A stretch of DNA of 64,000 bases from Siphonodentalium dalli (Eukaryota > Mollusca > Scaphopoda > Gadilida > Siphonodentaliidae): contig CP136063.1 of the NCBI GenBank assembly GCA_032622095.1, forward strand, positions 65,551,897 through 65,615,896, read 5' to 3'. Of this stretch, positions 35,453 to 47,577 are shown piece by piece. Both the position numbers and the translations under genes were made by a program. The notes beneath the pieces were generated by a model, which was not told where the DNA came from, did no database searches, and was given only the letters and a program-made list of their open reading frames with translations. Position 1 is the first letter of the stretch. Each line of letters opens with the position of its first letter.

Positions 35453-35456
35453 TAAC
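35412..35456 (-). promoter_or_regulatory. -1 programmed ribosomal frameshift signal between gag and pol
   Basis: In the gag frame the heptamer G-TTA-AAC lies at 35456-35450, within the 33-nt gag/pol overlap. After a 7-nt spacer, GGTCGGAG (35442-35435) pairs with CTCCGGCC (35419-35412), eight base pairs including one G-T, around a 15-nt loop that contains the gag stop codon TAG. The shift enters exactly the pol frame. G-TTA-AAC is a slippery heptamer of the X-XXY-YYZ type known from nidoviruses. Confidence 0.75.
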
Positions 35457-38026
35457 TCGTCATCGGAAAAATGCACATTTTGTGATCGTATAGTAGACGT
35501 TCGGGTCTGATCGTTTTCCGTATTGGGGTTTGAGCCTTTATTGCCGGGGCGCTTAGTGGGACACTCGCGTGAGTAATGCGAAGACGACCCACAGGTCCAG
35601 CAGCCCTGTCGTCGGGGTGATGGAGAACGCCCCCTGTCATTACGCGGTTCCGGAGACCGTGACAGCTTAAGAGTCAATGTCGCCATGTTTTCGGTCATGC
35701 GCTCCACCGAAGTTTGCACCCCCTTCATGCTATCTAACATACTAGTTGTCAAAGTCTCAAGGTTCGAACTTAGTTTACTAAGTTCGCTCCTTTCGTGAGG
35801 CTCCGAACCGTTGTTTCTCGCAACTATGGTTCCTGTTGATTGCATTAATTGTAATCTAGGGCGACCCGATTGGTTTTTGCCCTTTGTATCACTAGTTATT
35901 TTATCCGGGTCCTTACTCTGACCGTAAATCGCAAGCGAAGTATGTTGATACCATTTAACGCTATCGATGGCCTTTTCGATTGATCACGGGCGCGCATTTG
36001 CAGCATACAAGCCTGCCTCCTTATCCAGACCCCCATGACAAAATCTCAGTATTGCTTGGGCAAACATGTGCTCCTCTGGCAAATTACCATAGGCACGTAC
36101 GGCCAATGTTAACACATGATCTGCCCATTCTTCCAATTGTTGACCTGTTTGCTGTTGCGCTTGCAAGAATTGTATTTGCGCCGTTTCGGGCAAATCAATC
36201 ATCCCAAATCGTTTTTCCAATTTGCGCATAATGTTTCGCAAAGACATCCAAGGGTCTTGTTTCAACATTGTCGCAAAGTACTCGCTGGCCTTACCTTGTA
36301 AGCACCAGCACAAACAATTAATGCTTTCCTGTTCATCCCAACTTTCATAGTCCCTCATGTGTCTAAATTTCAGTTGGAAGGGCTGCCAGCTTTGACTGCC
36401 ATCATACTCCAAAGTTTTGGGGATTCTCGGAGCCCGTCTCGGTCTAACATCCCGATTATTGTTTGGACCTAATCGGTCATTATCACCAGACCTGATATAT
36501 TGAGGGCCCCGGCCCATATGAAAGGCTGGGCCCGGACGACCCCTTTCCCGATCCCACTGATTATCATCATTTTCTCGGTCACGACGGCCCTCAAATTGGG
36601 TCTGTCTTCTGGGCGGACGGTCTTCAAAATCCGAATCTTCGCGATCGTCATATTCGTCGCGACCCCTATTCCGGAGGCGCCTATTTGCACCACCCCCATC
36701 GGATGGAGACCGGTTGCGGCGAAACCTATCTGGATGATCATTATTACCCGATCTATCTCGATCCCCAAACCTCGGTCGCCCATCTACATGATTGTCACGG
36801 GACTGCGGTCGTCCCCGTGGAAATCTATCACGGTTATGCTCAGCCGACCTTTCTCGATCTCGATATCGAGGTCGCCTATTCGAATGATTATCTCGGGACT
36901 GAGACCGTCCACGTGGAAACCCATCCTGTATAAGATCTTCCCTGAAATCATGCATCTCCCTAACCCTTCGCCCACCTGTTTGTTGGCCACACGGACTGGG
37001 TGGGGCGTTATTCGACCGTTGACGCCTTTCTTGATGTTCCACAGCCCTGCTTACTGGGCTATGTTGCCGACCACTATGCGAATGGTGCACATTTGATCTC
37101 TCGCGTCGGTGCGTCTGGTCACGATTTCTACTATCGCGACCCCGTGATGGTCGAGAGTTACGATCGACGCGAAGATTGCCAAAATCCTGTTCCAAGTCGA
37201 AATCAACTGGGCTTGTAGCCCTATTTGTCCCCACACGCCCCCTCCCCGAAACCTCGGTATTAGAATTGGCGGGGTAAGGATCGCGAGACATGTGGCGATT
37301 ATGACGATCGCCATCGTATTGGGCGAAATCATCTGACTGATTGCCGAGTGGAACCCGGGACTTAGGACGCGTTCGACCTTGGGCTGGGTGCCTCCGTGAA
37401 TCCTCATATGAGGGGGGCGGCTCACCGTATGGTGGTCCGACATCTATCTGGTCACTCCTACGGCGGACTGAATCGGTAGCATGTAACCAGGGCGGCACGA
37501 TACGAGCATCACTACTGGAATGCGGGGGAACGTCGCCCTCAGAATCCGATGAAAGTGCTCGCCTCAATGGCGCATCCTGGATTGAAACTCGGCTATCTCC
37601 CCGAGATGGCAAAACAACCGAGTTATTTGGGTGTGGGAGCAACTTGAACTGCCCCCGATCCCTATCAGAATTTGATGGCTGCTGCTGATCATGTTCAGCA
37701 GCTCTGTCTGCATCACAGGAATATGAGCAGCGGGATCGTGCATCATTATCCCCATTTGAATGCGGGAACCAATCTATTAGGGCTAATAAAGCCCTCGTGA
37801 TCTTGACTTCCCGAACTGCCCGTAAAGTGTCTTCGGACAGATTACCCACCCGGGCCCTTTGCAAAATAATAGATCTTGCCCTACGCCGATCAATTCCCGG
37901 TAAGACCAAAAGAGCCTCGTAATGGCATGTATTTATCTGAACACGGGGCTCCGCGGGTTCAATGTCAACCTCAGAACCCGAGCTTACGGAATGATTCGCT
38001 GCCATTTCGAAAAAAGTGGCCACCAC
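35426..38026 (-). pseudogene. gag: Gypsy gag, one in-frame TGA
   Basis: The frame starts at ATG 38026, runs 680 codons to TGA (35986-35984), and continues in the same frame for about 185 more codons to TAG at 35428-35426. Residues ~31-86 (I-N-T...L-L-V-L-P-G-I-D-x-x-x-A-x-x-I-I...G-N-L-S-x-D-T-L-x-x-V) read as a helix-hairpin-helix of the ComEA type, which binds DNA or RNA non-specifically. Residues ~150-520 are Arg/Asp/Ser-rich and low in complexity. A Retrotrans_gag-like region (~530-670) has Y-D-G-S...W-Q-P-F-x-x-K-F and the W-x-x-L-x-x-x-L-x-x-R-F-G pattern. After the TGA comes a zinc knuckle C-x2-C-x4-H-x4-C (C-W-T-C...H...C). The TGA may be a CGA mutation or a readthrough stop. No other break is seen. 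Confidence 0.9.
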
Positions 38027-38506
38027 AAATACCCCAAATCAAAAAAGCACAATTGGAGGGCAAAAATTGTTGAAAAATTGTACAAAAAATGCCACAGACA
38101 AAAAAACATGTAAAGCTGGGATGAAACTCGGATTATATCCAAGGAAAATCCCTTCACGACGTGTGGACAATAACAAAACGTGTAGACGAAGACGTATTGA
38201 GGACAACGACGTAATAGGACAACACAATGTGATCTGCTTGACAAAATCTATCTCAAAAAGTTGCAAGTAAATCTGGACATAACGGGCAAGTAATTATGCG
38301 CCAAACTGCTGTAATGTAGCAGAAAAGGTATCGGTAAGTACCAATATTATATAGGAATCAACCAACGATTCAACAAGGGACGGATGTCCCCGGATTTAAA
38401 AACGGGACTTAAGAAAAATCCCGACCCCAATGACGGCCATTGCTGTCAGACGCATTGTCAACGCGAGAATTTCGGTAGCAAATTCGGTGTACTCACAGCG
38501 CCAATT
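38027..38506 (-). other. Gypsy leader and candidate primer-binding site
   Basis: Four bases after the 5' LTR the minus strand reads TGGCGCTGTGAGTAC (38503-38489), in the position and with the TGG start of a tRNA primer-binding site. I do not identify the tRNA. The leader is about 480 nt, and short frames in it are not supported. Confidence 0.6.
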
Positions 38507-38737
38507 TGTAGTACCCTGGCTACAACTCTTGCCCGCATTTACCAGATATACTTACACTTTTGTATAAGTCCTTCTTCGGTTCTGGTCTTTGGCCGGCCGG
38601 CAAGTATCGGTGTTCTCTGGTTTTTGTTACGTCTGATTGTGTTCATGGTCAAGTGTGGCGGGAAATCGGGCTCTAGCCTTGACCTCTCTGACGCCGGTAA
38701 ATTTACCGGCGACAGGGAGCGTCCAAAAGATGCCACA
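38507..38737 (-). repeat. 5' LTR of the Gypsy element
   Basis: 231 bp, TG...CA, the transcription start side of the minus-strand element. It matches 26703-26940 apart from a 7-bp gap and about three base changes. ATGT follows at 38738. Confidence 0.95.
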
Positions 38738-40605
38738 ATGTTCTAAAATCTACTGAGTTCGACCCAATATTTTTCAAAGTGTTCAAAACTTTTCAAATAT
38801 TATACTTTACCACTATTTTATACTCCAGCATGTGCTTCTAATTACGAGAAACACGAATCCGCTGTCAAAATTGCCGTACGATGCCCTCTTCTAGAATTAT
38901 CCGTCATTTTAGATTTTAGATTTCGGCCACTGTGTTCAATGACATGTCCGCGATCATCTCACGAATTTGAGTCGATGATGTCATCAATAATATCGGTTGA
39001 CTTATTCCCGTTTCATTTGGGTCACACAAAAGTGTGTGCCCGTATTTTTTAACGTAATAACATCAATAACACAGGCGGGTCGCCATATTGCTCTACGTCA
39101 TCATCATATCAGGAAATGGTAATAGGTAGCTGAAAACGATTTGTGACCTTAACCGGTGCTGACCAGAAGAATTTCGAGGCCGACGTGTAATGCAAATGTC
39201 TGAAAGAAATAAGTCATATTTGTTGAATAATAGACATGATACAGGTGAGATACATTGATTCTTCCAACGGCATACGTTTCTTAAAAAATAGAGGCACCAG
39301 TTGCTGTAAAAACATCGCAGTTTAATGGTACATTGTATGATAAAATCGACTTTAACCTATTTTTGTTATCGACAATGACGTCATGACCAAATTTCTGACA
39401 TAATTTTATATGCTTACCTGGTCCATTTATTAAAGGTAAGGAGTCTAATTACTTCAAAAATATATAATATCACCCAACTATCACTGTTTAGAAGGCCTGT
39501 GATTGAAACTCGGAAATCCGCTACGCGTTGTCACTGCATGGGAGTATAATTACATGTCGATACCTCTTGTTGGCTATTTTATATTCGTATCAGTGAGTAT
39601 TTTTGTCTCAAACTTTTTGGTTTGTTTTGACGTTCAAAAGCATCTTTTTGGGAATGACAGATTTATTTCTTATCAGATTATACTTAATCTTGGATTATTA
39701 TAGTAAGTCTATGAACAAATATATTTTTTATTTTTTGGTCACTTAAAACAAAAATACTTCAACCGGTCCCCATTTTTGGAATTGTGCCACTTTACCTCCC
39801 TCTTAAATATAAACTAAGAAAACAGTCCATGCATATGCGATACCGTGTAGACGTCAGATTTCAGCTATAATTTATATTCGCTCGATGTATTTCGCTTCCT
39901 CAGATTCAGATGAATAATAATAATAGCCTATATATTACAAGGGAATCATAGTGGCCAAGATAGTTGCTCACTATAGTGTGATTAAATTAAATCTACCCCT
40001 CCCCTCCGACATTCGTCACAGGCCATGCAGGCTCGATGAATAGTAATTATTGATTTGCCATTATGAGATCAAGCAGGAATTACCGCTGCCCACAACAACA
40101 CATAATGTGAAGGCATGTCACATTTATTAACTTGAGATGTGTGTAGGTTACAATTCCATTCTGCATTATTCTGAGAAACTGAACTGTCCAGTGTCCATAT
40201 TCATTTGAAAATTGTCCAGATCAAGCCAGAATGAATTGCAACTGACAAAACACTTCAATACAAAATATTAGTTAAGAAAATACCGGCAGCGTTCAGACAT
40301 AGCGTAGCGAGTGGACTCAACTCTGTTTTGCAGCTTGGTATGGGATTAGCCCTGTTGCATGGACATTGATTTAGTTGGAAATATTGGGTTGAACTGATGG
40401 GTTGGACAGTTTATTTGGAGTACCTAAACGTTCAGATCATTATCAGCGAAGAGACCCGACAGCTGGAAACATATAGTAATTTAGTTGTTTCTGTGACGGC
40501 AGGCAGTTGATATTTCAACCAATTGAAACCGTCCCAGCGTTTTAGGGCCTGTCCGTTATTTATTAAAAGTGATCGACCTTTAAGGTACTCGATCCGATCA
40601 GACCA
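38738..40605. other. Intergenic sequence, no gene seen
   Basis: Only short frames without domains. The string 'ccactttacctccctctta' near 39789-39808 is the reverse complement of the element end seen at 10.6 and 13.95 kb, so a related repeat probably terminates here. Confidence 0.4.
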
Positions 40606-42613
40606 CAGAGTCGTTATTTCGTGATAATCCGGATTCCGAATCCGATTACGTGGGCGGGGCTAATTCCCGATCCTATGTCAGATTTTGAAATCCACGTGGT
40701 CTCCGATACTATGTTTAATGTTCTCCCAGCGTCAAACATGGCTCATGTATTTGACACAAGACCACAAGTATCATTTGTATCTTATCAGATGTTCATGTTT
40801 GTTGTGAAAGTCATGTTTTTCTTCTATGTATATATACATGGCGCATAATTAGCTGCCAATCCGACTTAATCGCTAAGTTAAAGTTAAAGTGTGTTTATTG
40901 ATGAAGGTCAAGAGGGAAAGCATTTATAACAGCTCTGAGTCACCTGAATCAAATTCCGAAGACGTTGTGGAGAACACACGAAACTTGTCACTTGTACAGG
41001 GACGTGGTGACAGGGGTTGGCTGGTGTGTCTCGACCCCCCCCCCCCCAACTTTGGTACAATTTTCTTAGCTGTACAGTCATTCATACGTGAGTTAAGTCA
41101 GAATTATGTTGACTAACTTCCAAATAATGATACGTACAAGCTAGCAAACGCAACAAACAAACCCCATTTTTAAATAAATACATATACAAACTTATGACTT
41201 ACTCGGGGTGAGGGGGTGACCGGTGATCTGTATATATGTAATTGTTTTGGTAGTCATGTTGCTTTGCCATTACTAATTATTTATTTTTTTGTGTACATGT
41301 AATAACATATGGGAGAGGGGGTACCCTTAAGTGAGTCAACACTTGGTCCTCCAATCCCATTGTCTGTATAATCAAATGTATGTGTATATATATCATGTGT
41401 TATCTAAATTTGACAAATATTTGTGAAATAAATATGTTTAAACTAACTTTGGTACATTTCCAGCAGTTGGAAATTTCACGCATGACACAACATTAGTTGG
41501 ACATTAATTTGACACCATATATAGGTTGGAATTGTTCTCATTGTTGATTTTTTCAACCAGTAAAAATTGGTAATCTTTCCAATCTTAGGGTTGTGTCAGG
41601 TTGGATATTTCCAATGGGGGTGAGATTGATGTTTGGTTCGGGGGGGGGGTTGCAGTTGGCCGGAAATTTGAGGAAACCTCTAGCCACGTCCCTAGAACTT
41701 GTACGTATGGGTACTTAATCAATAATTGACTGATATTTTCACTATATAGTCCTGATATCCTAGAATTAGCTTTACCCTTGTGCGATTGGGCGATGCACAA
41801 GACCACAGCATTAGCTTCATGGACAAAGTTTTATTTTCCAACTAATGTACAGCACGTTGCCAATAAATGTCTGTGTTTCTGCACTATACAGAGACTATTA
41901 TGCAAAACGGCTGCATTTAACGAAACAAAACATTTTAAATATGAAATTGCTATAAGACTAGATAGTACATACGTGTATCTGATAATCCACCGATATCATA
42001 TAATCCTATACTATTTCTTGAATAAGAAGGAACATATAATAACGAACAAAGCAGAAGACATTATATCCATGTAGAGGTTCATGTGAATTCGGTCAATGGT
42101 GACGTATCCGCCGAATTTGAAATCGAAATGCTTCGGGCGGTATTTATGGATGGAATTATAAAATGAACATGATATGATGAAATTGATAATGCTTTGCTTC
42201 AAGTTCGCTATCAACCGAAGTGCTCCCCCAGCGTTACTATCAATAACGTTATTATTTGGCTAATTTCTGTAATATTCTTCCCGTTTACACTCAATATCAC
42301 AAATTTATCTCCGCATTTAAAATTCTTTGATATAGATCGTTTATAATCTGCAATAATTTGTACACAATGGACGGATTCTTATGTTTTATTGTGTTTTAAA
42401 ACTCCGAGGTGGCGAAATCTCGTTTGTTTACATTATGAACGTTTGAGTGCGTAATCGGAATCCGAATCTGATTCTGGGTCACTACGAAATAACGATTGAT
42501 TACGATTACGACCTGTTCGTTGACTGATTCTTGTCTGTTCGATTACCGAACTACGTCGGACGGGGACTAATCCATAATCTGAATCCAGATTATCTAACGA
42601 AATAACAACTCTG
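40606..42613. mobile_element. Non-autonomous DNA element with ~30-bp terminal inverted repeats
   Basis: The left end is CAGAGTCGTTATTTCG followed by 'taatccggattc'; the right end is its reverse complement with changes ('gaatccagattatc' ... CGAAATAACAACTCTG). Inside are 'ggtacatttccagcagttgg' and related sequences that recur at 43376-43640, and a block at 41341-41460 that recurs at 42866-42950. No transposase is encoded. I could not find a convincing target duplication, so the boundaries are provisional. Confidence 0.55.
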
Positions 42614-44560
42614 GGGGCCCACCGCTCCTGCTAAATCCGTCCGAAATCGAATAATCGTCCAGTGCGCAATCGCCAGGCTCCTGTCCGTTTCCGGCGAGAG
42701 AAAGTCTATACCATGCCCATAAATTGAGCTCAGGGGGCATAAGTATGACACGTTTATATAAGAACATTACGTTTCCCCCTCAATTAAAGGCCATTCTGTA
42801 TATGGAAAGCACCTCGTGGTCCGCAGAATCCAATAAACTTGAAATTCTTTGTATTTTTTCCCAACCTCATAATTGTCTGTATAAACAATGTATGTGTCAT
42901 ATATCATGTGTTATATAAATTAGACAAATAAATATGTTTAAACTAACCTCATAATTTCCAGTGCTTTTTACAATGACAAATCCGAAAGCATTCCGAGTGG
43001 GCCCGGGGGTCTTGGGCTCAATTTTACTACCATCATCAGTTAATGTCATATTGGTATTGTTTTTAATATTGCCAATCAAAATCATTGTCATGGGGGGATC
43101 GTAAGTTTGTTAAAACAAGGTTTATAAAATATCACAAAATGATACGTTGCCTTTGCGATAATAAGCTACACGACGGGTGCGCATTCAGCGAAAGTGCACC
43201 AATCCGAAATCGTCACCTCATTTTGTTTTTATGTTGATTTCGATGCTTCACAGGTTTCCATGAAGCTATTTTTGTTGACATGAATTAAGGGACGTGACGC
43301 CGGCAATATTATCATAAGGGTGTAGTTCCGCCACAGGGATGTGTGTGCAGGGGGTTTGAGGGACACTAACCCTCCAACTTTAGTCAAAATATTCAACAGC
43401 TAGACATTTCATGCTTCACCTAATTTGTTGGATATTTACACCACTTATAGGTTGAAATTGTTAGTTGGTTGATTTTTCCAACAACTAATTAGTGGGGACA
43501 TATGTTGTTTTAATAGACCAACTCTAGCAAATCGTTTCTGTATTTTGTCCAAATATTTGTCTGAAATTGCTATCAATTAGACAGTTACCAATATTATAGG
43601 CGGTGTCAGGTTGGTTGGAAATTACCAATATATAGTTGGAACGTTCAAACCCAGTGATCCACTATTTTGGACGCCTCTGGATGGCGGCATTTTTAATCGA
43701 ATGTGGTGAATATGTGGAGTGTCTTGCATGGGGGCAAACCTACACCACTCTTTGTTCGACCTAAATTGGTAAAAGGGCGGAGAACTGGCATGGGTTCCCT
43801 AATTGAATCCCTCTGGATGGCGGCGATGTTGGATTGGGTGGGGCGTGTGGAAATAGAGTCTTGCGGCCATCCTACAACACACTTTATTTTAGTAATATTA
43901 AAATAATGAACAGAAGTCACATTCGTCGTATACGTTGAGTAAAAGCTGAAAACGGCGACCATTTCGTAAAAGTGGCGGCCATTTTCAATATGTCTACAAT
44001 TGTGATTGGTTATCGGAAAAAAAGTCAGTCGTCATAATTGACATACACTGGCCATTCATGCCGAATGTCAGGTTTGCATACATAAAGTGAACGATTCTGT
44101 TACTATTTGCATATATTTTTGAAATGGTAACATCTATATTTGTTCTGAAAGCGCAAAGAGACAAATTTGTGATCAAATATTAGATAAAATGTCATTATGC
44201 TCGGCTATAACGCCTATAATCTACTAAATTATCGATGCATTATGTGAAATATCGAAATTATTTATCGAGGTGCGCACTGGAGCTTATCATTTTTTTTTTT
44301 TTTCGTTTTCGAACTGGAGCCATACAAATTTCGCACTGTACTGGAGCCAACGTATGCTTGCCACATGTAGACCTGTTCATATTCACAATTCAATTTTGAA
44401 AAAATAATTTGATTTTTTTTAGAAACTAGTTACCATTTTAAGTGCCGTCACACTAATTTTTTTTTATAAAATTGCAGAGGAGGGCAACTTAGCATTTATC
44501 GATGCGCACTGGACGATTTTACGATTTCGGACGGATTTAGCAGGAGCGGTGGGCCCCCAG
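42611..44560. mobile_element. Second element with ~65-bp terminal inverted repeats, abutting the first
   Basis: 42611-42675 (CTGGGGGCCCACCGCTCCTG, then 'ctaaatccgtccgaaatcg') returns as a reverse complement at ~44487-44560, 1.95 kb away. There is no coding content beyond small frames. Its left end touches the right end of the 40606-42613 element at CTGGGGG, so the two may be one nested or chained structure. Confidence 0.55.
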
Positions 44561-45160
44561 TGCAGACGGTCCCCATATCATCAAGATACTACAACAACAA
44601 TTTATTTCAAAATACGCTTTAGTTATCAGAATCGATTAATTACGAAATATGGCCGTAGTATCACTTGATTTTAGTGTTATCCATCTTCATCGCAATTTTG
44701 TCCGAGACAGTCCGTCTGACGACGTTTTTCTGGGCCACAAATAATTGCACATCTCGAGAAATAACAAACTTCAAAAATATATATCACTCTGAGCTTTGAT
44801 AGGTGGGTTCCTCGACTCGAATCAAATATTTACCCCCCCCCCCCCAAGCCAAAGAAATAGTAATTTAGGAGCGTTAATTCGGATAATACATCTTTAACGA
44901 AATAACGAGCATCTTAGAGATATCACTCTTTTGAAAAAAAATAAACATTGTGTACGAGTGGATTTATACCATACTGAAATTAGATATTACACAGCACGTG
45001 CAAAAAGAAATATTTACTTCCTGGTTCTGTGCCCAATACTCCTTGTCACAGAGTTGCGGGCATGCATATTCATGATATTTGATCCATTCGGGCCCCGTTC
45101 CGTTGTTCTAATGCAACTGGTCAATGTTCTGGCATAGCATTCCATACATGGTAATAATGA
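44561..45160. other. Unassigned sequence with an inverted partner of the next repeat
   Basis: 45080-45150 is an inverted, diverged copy ('gatccattcgggccccgttc', 'gcattccatacatgg') of the tandem repeat that follows. No gene. Confidence 0.45.
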
Positions 45161-45530
45161 AAACCCAAAAGCTCCATATATGGAATGCTACTATCTTTGA
45201 CCCGTAGCACTACAAACGGAACGGGGCTGGGTGGATCCAATATATGGCCACGAATCAGTGACAATGCGTGTGCGTATAAAACTTATATACGTGTAAATTA
45301 CAAGACAGTACAATTTCGAATATTGTAATCGGCAATATTAAAATCCAAAAGCTCCATATATGGAATGCTACTATAGAACTTTGACCCGTAGCACTAACAA
45401 CAGAACGGGACTGGGTGGATCCAATATATGGCCACGAATCAGTGACAATGCGTGTACATATAAAACTTATATACGTGTGATTTACAAGACAGTACAATTT
45501 CGAATATTGTAATCGGCATTATATACTACA
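45161..45530 (+). repeat. Two ~190-bp tandem units
   Basis: 45161-45339 and 45350-45530 are nearly identical, both starting near 'ccaaaagctccatatatgga' and ending with 'tttcgaatattgtaatcggc'. Together with the inverted piece at 45080-45150 they form a three-part palindromic cluster. Confidence 0.8.
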
Positions 45531-47520
45531 CGTCACATGTGCATGGGTGCTTTTTGTGATGGGAGTCTTATTTGTAATACTTTATATTCGCACAACAGAA
45601 GCGACCTATATTGTTATTAAAGGCACGGATGCCCTTGGTTGTAGATTATAATTTAGGAATTAAAGTTTCCAAATTATCACTTACCTCAAGATCATACTAA
45701 TAGTATCACGGGGTAAGAACCGCTCCACGAGACAGACACCACTTCCGATCTTTTGTCCAGTTCACTTCCGGCGCACTCCGGTGATCTTTTAAAGTTTAAC
45801 TGCGCTGAATTTCGCAAATGGATGCACCAATGTAAGAGAATATACAGTTTTTGTGTTAAATATGACTCCCATACAACCCCAGCTATCGATGAGTTTGTTG
45901 TTTACACTATATAGCGCGCCAACTTGCCAATTTAAGAGTAAACATTTGAGTGTCAAATTTCCATTGGACTCCATGGTAAATTTGAACAACAATTGAAAAA
46001 AAAACGAATAATTCGATACTGACTGACACGACAATGCAAGGCTTTAATAGACCAAAATGTGTTGTCTCCCCACCGGACAGTGGATATATGACATTGGAAT
46101 AATATGATATTTAGATTTGAAATTGTGAAGAAAAAGCTCAAGTTTACCACATTTCAGATAAGATCGGTTCAATTTCCGAACATAAGACCCAGTTCTTTGC
46201 CGATCAACAATGTCCTGTATAAAATTCATATTTTACACTTCGATCAGATTCAGGTGCGAAATTCTCAATTTTTGACCATTCCTATAGTCGAATGAGCTTA
46301 CAGTATATTTCAGGAATTCAGATTAAAACAAAGTGTAACATTTATTACGCAATTTATTAAGGCGAGAGTGAGCCAAGGTCAGCATTGTTACACAGTGAAT
46401 ATTAAACTACATGTACATATGCCTCCATCGTCTCCACCACACATCATTCACTCAGTTCGACAACAATCATATCATTTTCCCGTCATATACAAATATAAAT
46501 GAATATCATTACACAATCACATATATCAGTTCGGTAAATTTGTCAAACACTAAGGAAATCACATTCGCTATTATCACTTCAAATAACACATCTCAAATAC
46601 ACAAGTCAAAATCATAATAGAACAGCATGATTTGAATTAAGTTTACCGCTAACATTTCATTACAAATTATGCAAAAATATATGTATAGAGCATTGCCATA
46701 CGAAACCAGCGCGTTTGTCGAGTAAAATTGTTTAGAGCTTTGTTGAATAGAAAACCAGTTTGGATTGCATTACCATTGCCAAAATTGACAGCCTTTTTCA
46801 GACATAAAGACTGCCTTTTGAGAAGGCGATGTTCGATGTAGTGAAATATAGAGCGTATAATGTTTAGGCTGTATAGTGAACTGGAGCTTCGGTTTTAGTG
46901 AACTGGAGCGCATACCATGTCTTGATAAGTCGATCGATGTCAACAGTGGGCAATGTTTTATATAAAACCGTACATATACATGAGATATTGGTGGCCCCGG
47001 GCAACGCATTTCTAATTTCTAGCTAAACAGAAAATTATTCGAAAAACGATGTTATCTTTCGTTATGTGATTTTTTCCACAGAAATCCGACCGATCAGTGG
47101 TCATTTCTACACGGAATTAGTATCCATGTTGCCTGAATTGTTAGTGTTTTGAACTTGTAGTGTTTATTATCTGTCTCCCCATGCAAATAGTTTGAAAAGT
47201 ACGTCTATTTATGTAGATTTAGGTGAATACTCACCGGCATGGTCGTATTAGCCACTATTTTCTGTACAAAAATCACGAGTGAACTGCACACGTATCGATA
47301 GTGAACTGGACCAAAGATCAGAAGTGGTGTCTGCTTCGAGGAGCAGTTCCTACCGGGTGAACATATTAATGGTATAGCATAATGATAATATGAATGCGAT
47401 ATTACACATAAAACACACGTTGTGTGAACCGATCGTTTGTTTAGATACAGCACGCAAAGAGTGTGCGAAAAGCAAAACACTGAACACCGTGGCTATTGTT
47501 ATGGGTGAGTGATTCTGGGT
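45531..47520. other. Upstream region of the FEM-1-like gene
   Basis: No gene or repeat that I can name. The phrase 'gtgaactggag' recurs around 46880-46915 and in related form near 47280-47312 and 44275-44345, perhaps traces of an old repeat. A promoter is not evident. Confidence 0.35.
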
Positions 47521-47544
47521 TCGCCTTTCTTTGTTTTGTTGCAG
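47521..47544 (+). promoter_or_regulatory. Possible 3' splice site in the 5' UTR of the FEM-1-like gene
   Basis: A pyrimidine-rich tract ending in 'ttgttgcag' lies 33 nt before the ATG at 47578. A GTGAGT only 40 nt upstream is too close to make a normal intron, so if the acceptor is used the donor should lie further upstream. Confidence 0.35.
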
Positions 47545-47577
47545 ATTCTGCAAAACTTGTCTCAAAACTGAAAAGAG

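Larger units (their letters stand above)
26703..38737 (-). mobile_element. LTR retrotransposon, Gypsy/Metaviridae type, with a third ORF
   Basis: A 12,035-bp element lies on the minus strand: 5' LTR 38737-38507, leader with candidate PBS, gag (38026-35426, one stop), pol (35312-31155, open from about 35450), ORF3 (31108-28856), a 1.9-kb 3' untranslated region, purine tract and 3' LTR (26940-26703). Target duplication is ATGT (26699-26702 and 38738-38741). LTRs begin TG and end CA and differ by one 7-bp indel and about three substitutions, so the insertion is young. The order protease-RT-RNase H-integrase marks Gypsy. It lies just downstream of the Tudor-like gene's last exon, in opposite orientation. 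Confidence 0.95.

Noticed and set aside
32909-38266. Plus-strand frames inside the Gypsy element
   Set aside because: They are shadows of gag and pol on the opposite strand.
47505-47544. A 40-nt intron just before the FEM-1-like ATG
   Set aside because: Donor and acceptor match the consensus, but 40 nt is too short for a normal animal intron.
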